Shown piece after piece: positions 15,375 through 26,200 of a DNA stretch of 49,970 nucleotides (position 1 is the first letter of the stretch; every line of letters starts with the position of its first letter). Under the pieces are notes generated by a model, which was given only the letters and a program-made list of their open reading frames with translations, made no database searches and was not told where the DNA came from. A program made the translations under genes and the position numbers. Source of the stretch: Coprococcus sp. OM04-5BH (GTDB lineage Bacteria; Bacillota; Clostridia; Lachnospirales; Lachnospiraceae); assembly GCF_003482105.1 (NCBI RefSeq), contig NZ_QULM01000004.1:199518-249487 (forward strand), written 5' to 3'.

Positions 15375-18300
15375 TGTTATTACCTCCAGAGGCGGCGACC
15401 TTCTTGTATCAGCGGCGGCAGGCTCCGGTAAGACTGCTGTTCTGGTTGAAAGGATAATCAGGATGGTGCTTGGAGATGAGAGTGAGGATGGTGCTTCTTG
15501 CGGCATAGATATAGATGAGCTTCTGGTGGTGACATTTACCAGGGCTGCGGCTTCCCAGATGAAGGAGAAGATCGAGGCTGCCCTTGAGAAAAAGGTGGAG
15601 GAGAGACCTTTTGATGAGCACCTTATAAAGCAGTTATCCCTGATACACAGGGCAGATATAACCACCATAGACAGCTTGTGCCTTAACATTGTGAAGGAGA
15701 ACTTCAATGTGGTGGGACTTGATTCTTCCTTCAGCATAGGAGATCCCGGAGAGCTGGAGCTTCTGGCAGGGGATGTTATGAAGGATTACATGGAAGAGCT
15801 TTATGGCAGTGGGGACAGTGACTTTTATGATCTGGTGGACTGTTTTTCCAGGAAACACTCCGATATGGCTGTTGAGAATATGATAAGGGATGTAGTGAAG
15901 GTGGCAGACAGCTATCCCGATCCCAAGAGATGGTACAGGAACGCCCTTAAGGCACTGGAGATAAACACTGTGGAGGAGCTTGATGAGACTCCGTGGATGA
16001 AGGATTATCTTGAAAATGTAAACAATACCCTTAAGTCCGTGGTGCTTGACATAAGGGGTTATATAGATATGTGTAATCTGCCGGGAGGACCTTATACCTA
16101 TGAGGGAACTCTTCTTGAGGATATAGGTCTTATAGAGAGCGTAGGCTGTGTGAAGTCGGTAAGCAGACTTGCAGGCCGGGACATTAAATTCCCAAGGATG
16201 GCAAGGAAGCCTGCGGATTCCGATCCGGACATTGTGGACTATATCACAAAGGGCAGGAAGAAATACAAGGATACGGTTACAGGACTTTTTCTAAAGAAGG
16301 ATGTGGATACCATACTGCTGGAGCAGAAGTATATCGGAAATCTCATGAGCACGCTGGTAAGGATAGCAGATGGCTATCGGGACAGGCTGCTTGAGGCTAA
16401 GAGGGACAAGAATATATTTGACTTCTCGGATATAGCACAATTTGCCCTGTCTGTGGTGTGCGACGGCTATGACAGCGAGGGAAACTGTATCCCTTCCGTT
16501 GTGGGCAACAGGATCTCGGAGCAGTACCGGGAGATATTCATTGACGAGTATCAGGACAGTAATTTCCTTCAGGAGGATATAATCAAATGTATATCCGGTC
16601 ATGGTGAGGGAATAGATAATATGTTCATGGTTGGAGATGTGAAGCAGAGCATATACCGTTTCAGAATGGCAAGACCTGACCTGTTCATAAAGAAGTACAA
16701 TACCTATGGTGCCCCGGGGGATGAGGATCACAAGCGTATACTGCTGTCAAATAATTTCAGAAGCTCTGAGATAATATTAAATACAGTCAACAGTATATTT
16801 GCAGGGATAATGGGGGCAGATCTTGGAGAGATAGAGTATGATGAGGCGGCAAGCTTAAAGCCGGGACTTATAAGACCGGAGCTTAACAGGGATACATACA
16901 GATCCGAGCTGTTGCTTATAGATATGGATGACAAAGAGGCTGAGACCGGTAGTGTGACAGGTACTCTTGACAAGAATGAGACAGAGGCTGTTGCCATTGC
17001 CAGAAAGATAAAGGAGATCGTGGATGGTCCGGATCCCCTTATGGTCACAGACGGAGAGGACGAACAGGGAAATACCCTGTTCAGGAAGGTCAGATACGGA
17101 GATATCGCCATACTCCGGCGTGGGGTTAAGGACATATCCACGACCTATGATTATGTGTTTGAGGAGTATGGGATACCCCTCTATCAGGAGAGTGACAATG
17201 GATATTTTGACGCTACGGAGATCCGTGTGCTCCTGTCAATGCTTGCGGTTATCGATAATGCCCATCTTGATTATGAGCTGGCGGCAGTGCTGAGATCACC
17301 TATAGGGAATATGGACTCCAATGAGCTTGCCTTGGTGGTTGGCTCATATAGGAGAGACATGGAAGCGGCGGATGCCGGTTCAGGCGAAACTGAAAATACA
17401 GGCTTGGGTGAAGCCGGACATACAGGTTCTGTAGAAGTGACATACAGGAACGCAGATCTGTATGACAAGATTTGTAGTTATGTAAACTTGCATAATGATG
17501 ACACAGCAGCGAAGCTTGCAGAATTTCTTGACCTTCTTCTGTATCTTAAAGAGCATAAAAATTATATGTCAATCAGCGAGATAATAAATTATGTTCTTGA
17601 TAAGACCGGGTATTACTGGTATGTGGGAGCCATGAGAGCGGGAAAGAAGCGTCAGGCGAATATCGACATGCTCATAGATAAGGCTGATAAGTACGAGGAC
17701 AGCATATACAAGGGACTTTTTAACTTCATAAGATATATGGAGAGACTTAAGGTAAATGAGGTGGATTTCGCCGAGGCGAATGTCATATCCGATGAGGATG
17801 ATGTGGTAAGACTGATGACCATGCATAAAAGTAAGGGACTGGAGTACAAGGTGGTATTTGTGTCAGGTTTACATAAAAAACTAATGAACCTGGATGCCAG
17901 AAAGCCTGTCTATGTACATCCTGACTATTATCTTGCCTGTCATGCCATCGATCCGGTAAAGAGGATAAAGCAGAAGGATACCTTTATGAGAAGTGCATTT
18001 GTCCAGTTCATGACCAGGGAGTATTACAGTGAGGAAATGCGTATCCTTTATGTTGCATTAACCAGAGCGAAGGAGAAGCTTTATATGACAGGCTGTGTCA
18101 AGGAAGCTTATGGTTACCTGGAGGCCATGTCAAGAACTGCAAAGGATCCTGAGGGACACATCAGTTATCTGAGTAAGCTTTCTGCGGGAAGCTATCTTGA
18201 CTGGATATTGATGGCAAGAAGTGATATTGCTGCCCTTGAAAGCCATGAGGATGGGAATATCAGCATAAAGGTTCTAAAAGCCCGGGATATTGTGACGGAG

Positions 18301-19137
18301 AGAGACTTCAGGGCAGTGAAGAATATAGCTGAGAGATCAGAGCTTATAGATACTGACAACATAGATCAGGATATCTACAATGAGATTAAAGGCTCTGTAG
18401 ACTTCAAATATCCATATGCCAACAGCAATATAAAGAGCAAGCTGTCTGTAACCGAGATAAAGCGTATGAAGAATCGGGGCGAGGAAAATGAAGGAACCGA
18501 ACTGAGATTCTCCGATAAAACAGCGAATGCAGAAGGTGAAGATAAATCTTCAGATGAAATTGAAAAAACAGAAGGCGAAGATAAGGCTTCCGATAAAATT
18601 GAACGTGAAGGCAAGATAAAGGGCAGTGATATAGGAACTGCCATGCATAAGTGTATGGAGCTTCTTGATCTTGACCGGGGCAGCAGGGAAGAGGTGCAAG
18701 CCCAGGTTGACGGCTTCTTTGAACTGGGAATATTCGATGAGGAGCTTCGCCCGTATATAAGCATTTACAGACTTTCGAGAATGTTGTGCAGCGACCTTGG
18801 AAGACGTATGGCAGCAGCCGGTGAAAGAGGTGAGCTGTACAGGGAGCAGCAGTTTTACTATGGAGTTAAAGCAGGCGACATCTATGGCAGAAATTGCGGT
18901 GATGCTGATGAAATGATACTTGTACAGGGAATAATAGACGCTTATTTTATAGAGGATGGTGGACTTGTTATAATAGATTACAAGACCGACAGGGTAGACA
19001 GTCTTGAAAAGCTAAAGGATATGTATCATGTCCAGCTTGATATGTATGCGGATATAATCAGTAAGCTTACGGGACTTCCTGTGAAGGAGAAGGTGCTGTA
19101 TTCCTTTAACCTGAACGACAGCATATCATTCGGGTAG
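15349..19137 (+). CDS. addA: ATP-dependent helicase/nuclease subunit A (AddA)
   Basis: UvrD/Rep-like helicase plus nuclease, about 1262 residues, partner of AddB. Walker A AAAGSGKT at residues 22-29; Walker B IFIDEYQDSN; motif III-like GDVKQSIYRFR; motif VI MRILYVALTRAKEKL; C-terminal RecB-type nuclease motif IIDYKTDR (D1210, K1212). The start is the ATG at 15349 after GGAGGTG, inside the addB 3' end; the earlier ATG at 15322 lacks a site. Two hydrophilic low-complexity inserts stand out: a Gly/Glu/Thr-rich linker near residues 675-705, and an imperfect repeat (EGEDKSSDEIEK/EGEDKASDKIER) near residues 1063-1086 just before the nuclease domain. Confidence 0.95.
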   Translation: MKWTKGQSDVITSRGGDLLVSAAAGSGKTAVLVERIIRMVLGDESEDGASCGIDIDELLVVTFTRAAASQMKEKIEAALEKKVEERPFDEHLIKQLSLIHRADITTIDSLCLNIVKENFNVVGLDSSFSIGDPGELELLAGDVMKDYMEELYGSGDSDFYDLVDCFSRKHSDMAVENMIRDVVKVADSYPDPKRWYRNALKALEINTVEELDETPWMKDYLENVNNTLKSVVLDIRGYIDMCNLPGGPYTYEGTLLEDIGLIESVGCVKSVSRLAGRDIKFPRMARKPADSDPDIVDYITKGRKKYKDTVTGLFLKKDVDTILLEQKYIGNLMSTLVRIADGYRDRLLEAKRDKNIFDFSDIAQFALSVVCDGYDSEGNCIPSVVGNRISEQYREIFIDEYQDSNFLQEDIIKCISGHGEGIDNMFMVGDVKQSIYRFRMARPDLFIKKYNTYGAPGDEDHKRILLSNNFRSSEIILNTVNSIFAGIMGADLGEIEYDEAASLKPGLIRPELNRDTYRSELLLIDMDDKEAETGSVTGTLDKNETEAVAIARKIKEIVDGPDPLMVTDGEDEQGNTLFRKVRYGDIAILRRGVKDISTTYDYVFEEYGIPLYQESDNGYFDATEIRVLLSMLAVIDNAHLDYELAAVLRSPIGNMDSNELALVVGSYRRDMEAADAGSGETENTGLGEAGHTGSVEVTYRNADLYDKICSYVNLHNDDTAAKLAEFLDLLLYLKEHKNYMSISEIINYVLDKTGYYWYVGAMRAGKKRQANIDMLIDKADKYEDSIYKGLFNFIRYMERLKVNEVDFAEANVISDEDDVVRLMTMHKSKGLEYKVVFVSGLHKKLMNLDARKPVYVHPDYYLACHAIDPVKRIKQKDTFMRSAFVQFMTREYYSEEMRILYVALTRAKEKLYMTGCVKEAYGYLEAMSRTAKDPEGHISYLSKLSAGSYLDWILMARSDIAALESHEDGNISIKVLKARDIVTERDFRAVKNIAERSELIDTDNIDQDIYNEIKGSVDFKYPYANSNIKSKLSVTEIKRMKNRGEENEGTELRFSDKTANAEGEDKSSDEIEKTEGEDKASDKIEREGKIKGSDIGTAMHKCMELLDLDRGSREEVQAQVDGFFELGIFDEELRPYISIYRLSRMLCSDLGRRMAAAGERGELYREQQFYYGVKAGDIYGRNCGDADEMILVQGIIDAYFIEDGGLVIIDYKTDRVDSLEKLKDMYHVQLDMYADIISKLTGLPVKEKVLYSFNLNDSISFG

Positions 19138-19149
19138 GATTTTATAAAC

Positions 19150-19188
19150 AATGGGAGAGATTCATATTTTCTATGAATATCTCCCATT
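19150..19188 (+). terminator. Hairpin after addA
   Basis: AATGGGAGAGATTCATA (19150-19166) pairs with TATGAATATCTCCCATT (19172-19188), 16 of 17 positions matching. No T run follows, so it may stabilise the addBA mRNA end or act as a weak terminator. Confidence 0.6.
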
Positions 19189-19297
19189 ATGTGTTAGAAT
19201 AGGAAGGTAAGACTTTGACCGTGACAGACGTGCTTTCTGCGGTATGGAATGGGAGGCATATAACATAAATAAAAACATCACAGAAAGGATATAGGGG

Positions 19298-20017
19298 ATG
19301 ATAAAAGCCAGCAATTTAAGGAAGGTCTACGGAGGGGATTTCGTATCTGTGGATAACTTAAGCTTTGATATAAATAAGGGTGAGATCGTGGGCTTTGTAG
19401 GTCAGAATGGTGCCGGAAAGACTACAACCATAAAAATGCTTACAGGTATACTTAGACCCACCTCGGGAACAGTGGCAATAAATGGAGCAGACATAGAAAA
19501 GGAGCCGGTAAAGGCTAAGCAAGCTATCGGATATATAGCGGATAATCCTGATATATTTCTCCATCTCACAGGATCTGAATATGTTAATTTCATAGCAGAT
19601 ATATACGGAGTGTCGGAGGCTGACAGGAAGAAGCGTATAGAGCAGATGGCTGACCGCTTTGGAATGGAAGACAGCCTTAACAAGAAAATGCTTGGATATT
19701 CCCATGGCATGAGACAGAAGATGATGGTAATCGGAGCTCTTGTACATAAACCGCCTGTATGGATCCTTGATGAGCCTATGACGGGACTGGATCCGAATGC
19801 AGCCTACGAGCTTAAGAAGATGATGCGTGAACATGCAGATGAGGGCAATTGTGTATTCTTTTCTACCCATGTTCTTGAGGTGGCAGAGAAGCTCTGCGAC
19901 AGGATAATTATGATAAAGAAGGGCGAGAGTATATATCAGGGAACCCTTGAGGAGCTTTGTGAGAAGCATAAGAATAAATCTCTTGAGGATATATTCATTG
20001 ACATGACACAGGAATAA
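19298..20017 (+). CDS. ABC transporter ATP-binding protein
   Basis: 239-residue ATPase with Walker A GQNGAGKTTT, signature YSHGMRQK (His in place of the first Gly, common in ABC-2-type exporters of this kind), Walker B VWILDEPMTGLDP and switch histidine in FSTHVLE. It pairs with the 554-residue permease that follows 62 bases later. Exporter rather than importer, since no binding protein is encoded nearby. The substrate is unknown. Confidence 0.92.
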   Translation: MIKASNLRKVYGGDFVSVDNLSFDINKGEIVGFVGQNGAGKTTTIKMLTGILRPTSGTVAINGADIEKEPVKAKQAIGYIADNPDIFLHLTGSEYVNFIADIYGVSEADRKKRIEQMADRFGMEDSLNKKMLGYSHGMRQKMMVIGALVHKPPVWILDEPMTGLDPNAAYELKKMMREHADEGNCVFFSTHVLEVAEKLCDRIIMIKKGESIYQGTLEELCEKHKNKSLEDIFIDMTQE

Positions 20018-20079
20018 ATCTTGCAGGATTTCAAACGGTTTATATAATGACATATATTCAATGACAGGTAGGAGACTTA

Positions 20080-21744
20080 ATGAAAAATTATCGTGTTTTA
20101 CTTAACGTAATAAGAAAGAACTCAGAGCTTGTGGTAAATGAAAACGGCAAGAAGAATAAATCCTATGAGATAGCCGGAAGCCTTGCGATGCTTGCCATAA
20201 TGCTTCCCTGCTGTTTTATCGTAGGGCTTGTGGTAAATGTAATGACCCAGGCACTTATGGAATCAGGGGGAATGACAGAGGGACTGGAGCTGGTGATATT
20301 GCTTCTGTCTGTATTCGGAGTAATATTCTCCGTAATGGTCATATTTAATGTGTTGTATTTCTCATCGGATATTGAACAGCTTCTTCCCCTTCCGGTGAAG
20401 CCTTTTGAGATTGTGGCAGCCAAGTTTACCTATTCATATCTGGCAGAAAGTGTAATGGAGTTTGTAATACTCATAAGCGGATTTATAGGTTTCTTTATTG
20501 CCGGCCCTAAGAATGTGGTATCAATTATAACGGCGGTGCTCGGAGTGTTCCTTCTTCCGGTGCTTCCCCTTGTGTACTGCGGAATATTTGCCCTTATAGC
20601 AATGGCATTCTTCTCGAAGGTAAAGGCGTTCAGGAATGTTGACCTGATGGTTGGAATCGCAACGATTTTATTTGGCGGATTATTTGTATATTCATTTATC
20701 CGGATGGATAGTATTAATATAAACAACTATATAGAAAGCCTTATGGATGGCAGTAATATATTCATGAATATAATGGATAAGATATTCTTTACTGTGCCGT
20801 TTTTCCTTAAGGCACTGGGTGAGGGAGATGCCCTGGCAGGCATAATATTCGTAGGGATAAATGCTCTGTTTATTGCCGTGATGTTATTCCTTGGAGACAA
20901 GCTTTATCTCAAGGGAGTGTACATGGCAGGCTCCGCAGGAAGAAGCGGACGCAAGAGCGTGGCAAAGGACAGATATGATTACAGGGCAAGGAAACCATTT
21001 GCAGCTTATGTAAAGAAGGAGTGCAAGATATTGTTCAGGACTCCCGCGTACAGAAAATATTGTGTAGTGGTAAATATAATATGGCCTCTTCTGGCAGTGG
21101 GAATATTTGTGATCCCATCCACAAGGAATTTCATGGTGAGCATGACAAAGCTGCTTCATGCAGGATATGTGGCGTCTGACATTATAATGCTGCTTACGGT
21201 CATAGGTGTTGCTTTCTTCGCTACAGCCATGAACAGTATTGCTTCAACGGCATTTACCAGAGAGGGCGGGCACCTGGCATTTGTGAAGTATATCCCATTT
21301 GATTACCGGGAGCAGATAAAGATAAAATATTTCGTTAGTATGCTTTACAGTGGAATTACTGTTGCCATAAGTGTTATCATATTCAGTGTGATGATGAATG
21401 GTGGTGTGGTACGGACCATATATCTTCTGGTCATAGGACTTATGTGTACTGCCATATGCACATATATAGGCGTTATGCTTGATGCAGCCCATCCTAAGCT
21501 TAAGTGGGAGGATGAGTACGGTGCCCTAAGAGGAAGCGCCAGCGTATTTTTTAATATGGCTATTGCCATACTTATAGCAGGTGTTTTATGCGGCTTTGGA
21601 TTTGTACTTTTTAAGTTCACAAGATTTTACTCTGACACCATTTACGCAGCTTTTTTTGTTGTGCTGCTCATAAGCTGTATTGTTATCAGAAGAGTGTCCA
21701 TGGCCAGATCGGTTGACAGCATTGTAAATGATATTGACGCGTAA
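20080..21744 (+). CDS. ABC exporter permease
   Basis: 554 residues with about ten to twelve hydrophobic segments, including residues 25-50, 65-90, 120-150, 155-180, 190-210, a middle set near 250-275, and a C-terminal set from about 340 to 540. The hydrophilic stretch at about 280-320 carries many Lys/Arg and is probably cytoplasmic. General form and size resemble the 'putative ABC exporter' permeases of Firmicutes; that family assignment is from memory. GGTAGGAG lies nine bases before the ATG. It is partnered with the preceding ATPase. Confidence 0.8.
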   Translation: MKNYRVLLNVIRKNSELVVNENGKKNKSYEIAGSLAMLAIMLPCCFIVGLVVNVMTQALMESGGMTEGLELVILLLSVFGVIFSVMVIFNVLYFSSDIEQLLPLPVKPFEIVAAKFTYSYLAESVMEFVILISGFIGFFIAGPKNVVSIITAVLGVFLLPVLPLVYCGIFALIAMAFFSKVKAFRNVDLMVGIATILFGGLFVYSFIRMDSININNYIESLMDGSNIFMNIMDKIFFTVPFFLKALGEGDALAGIIFVGINALFIAVMLFLGDKLYLKGVYMAGSAGRSGRKSVAKDRYDYRARKPFAAYVKKECKILFRTPAYRKYCVVVNIIWPLLAVGIFVIPSTRNFMVSMTKLLHAGYVASDIIMLLTVIGVAFFATAMNSIASTAFTREGGHLAFVKYIPFDYREQIKIKYFVSMLYSGITVAISVIIFSVMMNGGVVRTIYLLVIGLMCTAICTYIGVMLDAAHPKLKWEDEYGALRGSASVFFNMAIAILIAGVLCGFGFVLFKFTRFYSDTIYAAFFVVLLISCIVIRRVSMARSVDSIVNDIDA

Positions 21745-21851
21745 AATGCTGATCCCGTACGTTATATGTATTGCGGTGATTGGTATATCTGCAACTTGGA
21801 GAATAATAAAAAGATGATATATATCTTGAAGAAAGGAAGCTGATTTAAATT

Positions 21852-23231
21852 ATGAAGAGAGAAAATGCCTGGAAGAAATATGGCAGGGAAGAGCTTAAGG
21901 AGTTAGATTCCCTGTGTGAGGATTACAGAGAGTTCCTGAATAAAGGAAAGACAGAGAGAGAATGTGTCAAGGAAATAGTAAAGGCTGTTAAGAAAGCGGG
22001 ATATGTTGATATCAATGATATCATTGATGAAAAGAAGAAGCTTAAGCCGGGTTCAAAGGTATATGCAGTATGGATGAACAAGACTGTTGCCCTCTTTAAC
22101 ATCGGAACAAAGGATATTGAGAAGGGAATGAACATACTTGGAGCACATATAGATTCCCCTAGAATGGATGTTAAGCAGAATCCTCTTTACGAGAAGGAAG
22201 GATTTGCATATCTTGATACCCATTATTATGGCGGTATTAAGAAGTATCAGTGGGTTACACTTCCACTTGCCATACATGGTGTTGTAGCTAAAAAGAATGG
22301 CGATGTAGTTGACATAAATATTGGTGAGGATAAGAATGACCCGGTATTCTGTGTTACAGATCTTCTTATACACCTTGCAGGAAACCAGATGGAGAAGAAG
22401 GCAAGTAAGGTTATCGAGGGAGAAGAGCTTGATATCTTATTCGGAAGTATTCCTCTTAAGGATACTGAGAAGGAAGCAGTCAAGGCAAATGTCCTTGAGC
22501 TTATAAAGGACAAATACGGCATGAAGGAAGAGGATTTCATATCTGCCGAGCTTGAGGTTGTTCCTGCAGGTAAGGCAAGGGACTGTGGAATAGACAGAAG
22601 CATGATACTTGCTTACGGACAGGATGACAGAGTATGTGCATACACATCTCTTGTAGCCATGATCGAGGCAGACAAGGTTGAGAAGACCACCTGCTGTCTC
22701 CTTACAGATAAGGAGGAGATCGGAAGCGTAGGTGCAACGGGTATGCAGTCTCATTTCTTTGAGAATACAGTGGCAGAGATCATAAATGCTCTGACAGATT
22801 ACAGTGAGCTTAAGCTCAGAAGATGTCTTGCTTCTTCAAGAATGTTATCATCAGATGTATCAGCCGGCTACGATCCGACGTTTGCCAGTGCATTTGATAA
22901 GAACAATGCGGCAATATTCGGTGAAGGTATGGTATTTAACAAGTTCACGGGAGCAAGAGGAAAGTCAGGTTCCAATGACGCAAACGCTGAATATCTTGGA
23001 GCCATCAGAAAGATCCTTGATGATGAGAAGGTGTGCTACCAGACCGCAGAGCTTGGCAAGGTTGATATAGGCGGCGGCGGAACAATAGCTTATATCCTGT
23101 CTCTCTACGGCATGGAGGTTGTTGACTGTGGCGTTGCAGTACTTAACATGCACGCACCATGGGAGGTGACATCCAAGGCTGATATTTATGAGACTAAGAA
23201 GGGCTATGTGGCATTTCTTCTGAATGCATAA
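21852..23231 (+). CDS. M18 family aminopeptidase
   Basis: Cytoplasmic zinc aminopeptidase of 459 residues. M18 hallmarks are present: AHIDSPRMD (first zinc His and Asp), DTHYYGGIKKYQW in the substrate-binding region, AYGQDDRVCAY (bridging Asp), TDKEEIGSVGATG (catalytic Glu pair), DVSAGYDP, and LNMHAPWEV (final His). It probably recycles peptides, with preference for acidic or bulky N-termini as in the family. Single gene between the ABC exporter and the sensor gene; AGGAAG lies slightly far (13 bases) from the ATG. Confidence 0.92.
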   Translation: MKRENAWKKYGREELKELDSLCEDYREFLNKGKTERECVKEIVKAVKKAGYVDINDIIDEKKKLKPGSKVYAVWMNKTVALFNIGTKDIEKGMNILGAHIDSPRMDVKQNPLYEKEGFAYLDTHYYGGIKKYQWVTLPLAIHGVVAKKNGDVVDINIGEDKNDPVFCVTDLLIHLAGNQMEKKASKVIEGEELDILFGSIPLKDTEKEAVKANVLELIKDKYGMKEEDFISAELEVVPAGKARDCGIDRSMILAYGQDDRVCAYTSLVAMIEADKVEKTTCCLLTDKEEIGSVGATGMQSHFFENTVAEIINALTDYSELKLRRCLASSRMLSSDVSAGYDPTFASAFDKNNAAIFGEGMVFNKFTGARGKSGSNDANAEYLGAIRKILDDEKVCYQTAELGKVDIGGGGTIAYILSLYGMEVVDCGVAVLNMHAPWEVTSKADIYETKKGYVAFLLNA

Positions 23232-23282
23232 TATATTGACATCAGGTTTCCCCGGAGATCTGATATATACCGGTAGGAGCTT

Positions 23283-26200
23283 ATGAAAAAAACTGTTTTA
23301 AGAATAAAATGCATAGTGCTTATATGCGCCATGGTGGTGTGTTCACTGCCATGGCTTAAGTTGTATGCGGATGATACATTTACTTCAAATTACATACAGA
23401 GGGAGATGTCCGAGGATCAGGGCTTTGAGAGTGGAGAGGCAAACTGTCTGTGCCAGAGCGGTTCAGGGTATATATGGATAGGTACTGACAGCGGTCTGTA
23501 CAGATATGATGGAAGTGAGTTTGTTCTATACACCATGGATCCCAAAGTTGATGGTTCAACCTATAAGATAAATGCACTTCTCTACACTTCCTCGGGAGAT
23601 ATCTATGTGGGAACAGAAGGTTCGGGACTTTTCCTGTACAAGGACGGAAGCTTCACCAGAGTGTCGGAGATGTACAATCTGGGTGTTACCACAGTAAGGG
23701 CAATGTGTATGGATTCCGATGGATGTCTGTATGTGGGCACCACCGCAGGTGTGTACAGACTGGCGGAGGACGGAGCCTCAAGAATCGAGGATTCACGTCT
23801 TATGGGTGACGATATAAATGCCATTGCGGCATATGACAAGGATGTCTATGCCATTGCAAATAACGATACATTTGTCACAATAAAAGACAATGAGGTCACA
23901 TATTACGAGAAGAAGACAGAGGACATTATAAGCGACCTTAACAGCATATATATAAGCGGGAACGGTACCAGATATTACGGAACCTTAGGACACAGCATTG
24001 TGAAGATATACGGAAATGGCAGTACGGATGTTATATCAACAGGAAATCTGTCCGGTATCAATAAGATGATATACGACGGAACCAAGATATGGGTTCTGGC
24101 AGATAATGGTGTCGCCTATATAGGAACTGACGGCAGGATAAATCTGGTGAGCGGACTTGACATGAATGAATCCATGAGTGACATGCTGGTGGATTTTGAG
24201 GGAAATTATTGGTTCACATCCTACAGAAGAGGACTTACCTATCTTGAGAGAAGTAAATTTACAAGCCTTAACAACATATATGGTCTTACCAGTATCGTAA
24301 ACTGTGTTACGGAATTTGACGGCTGTCTGTACATAGGAACTGATGACGGTCTTGTGATAGTTGATAAGGACGGCAGGATCATAGCGGACAATGAGCTGGT
24401 GAATATGCTGGACGGCATAAGTATACGAGATCTTTATGTAGATTCCAAGGATACTCTGTGGATATGTACCTACAGAGTATACGGTGTGGTACATCTTATA
24501 AATAATGAGTCATACGCATATTTCAACAGAAATGTAAGTGACCTTATAAGCAATTCTGTGAAATGTATCACTGAGCTTAATGATGGATCAATGGCCATCG
24601 GTACTGAAAATGGTATATCCATCCTTCGGGACAATAAGATCGTGAAGAATTTCAAGAGAGACGACAATCTGGGAAACAGCAATATTACAGCTATATATCA
24701 GGATGAAGACGGACTTATCTATGTGGGAACCGACGGCTCGGGATTATTTACCATTGATGGAAATAACAGGGTTACACCGGTAGGGATTTCCGATAATCTT
24801 GATGCCAAGATCATCTCATCAATCACGAAGGGAGCAAGTGGTATATGGATAGGAACCGATAATGGACTGTATTACAAGGAAGGTGTCATCAGGCAGATAA
24901 GTGCTGTTGATTCCACTAACAGTATATCGGATATAATAATAGACAAAGACGGATATATGTGGATATACAGCTCCAGAGGTCTTCTTAAATATTACGAGAG
25001 TGATCTTTTAAGTAGTTCAAATCCGGAGTACAGCCTTTATAACAGAAATGATGGGATTATTTCCTCCATTACAGAGTCAAGCTTTAATTATGTAAGTGAT
25101 GCAGGGCTTGTGTATGTGTGTTGCGATGAGGGGTTGTGTTATCTTGATACAAATAGTATTTATGTGAACCAGAATGCGCCTAAGGTTAGGATATCATCTA
25201 TTTCAGTTGATGGAAAAGAATACAATATACCTGATATAGCCGGTAATATTTCTGTTCCCGGAAATGCTCAGCGTATAACGATAAAGTTTTCTGTGCTTAC
25301 TTATGTAAACCGCTCTGATGTGGAAGTCAAGTGCTATCTTAAGGGCTTCGACAGTGAGGAGAGAGTACTTAAGGGAACAGATCCTCTTGAGGTGGAATAT
25401 ACCAATCTTGAGGGCGGAACCTATGAATTTATCCTGTCTGCTTATAATTCTGACGGAGAAGAGTGTGAGCAGGTGGTTTCATTTGGAATAAATAAGAAAT
25501 TGAAATTCTGGGAGACTGACTGGTCAAGGCTTATTGTGGCAGTTATCCTGGTGTTTGCAATTATATGTATATTCCTTCTGGTGAGACTGTTCCTTAAGAT
25601 ACTTAAGAGCAAGACCAGAGAGGTGGAGGAATTAAGCAAGAAGAGTGCGGCTGCCATGAAGTCCAACGAGGTTAAGAATGAGTATGTCAACTATCTCAGC
25701 AACGAGATACGTGCCCCTCTTAATTCTATTATAGCTTTAAGTGAAATGCTCATAAGAAACAATGAAAATGGTGACTCAGAGACCCTGAGCCAGTTGGAGA
25801 ATGTCTACAAGTCAAGTCATGCCATCCAGGGAATAGTTGATGGTATAACCAGACTTTCGGGAATAAAGGACGGAACCATTGATCTGGATGAGAAGGAATA
25901 TGCAGTTTCGGATGTAATATATGATCTTTCAGGTCAGTTTAAGCAGATGGTGAACCGGGATCAGGTGGAGCTCAGGGTAAGCATTGAGGATGATATACCT
26001 AACGGACTCTACGGCGATGTGGACAAGGTGAAGGAACTGGTGACAAATGTATTCCAGAGAGCAGCCAGCACCACAAGAGAGGGATATATAAGTATAAACA
26101 TAGACTGGAAGAAGGTGGAGAGATCTTCATTATATGATGAGGACGGCACACCGGAATATGAAGATATATATCTTGATTTCACCATATCCGACACAGGAAT

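Noticed and set aside
12931..17876. GTTTACATAA as a proven Chi site of AddAB
   Set aside because: Occurrence in addA and addB themselves is no evidence of recognition; without genome-wide counts and strand bias the idea stays a hypothesis.
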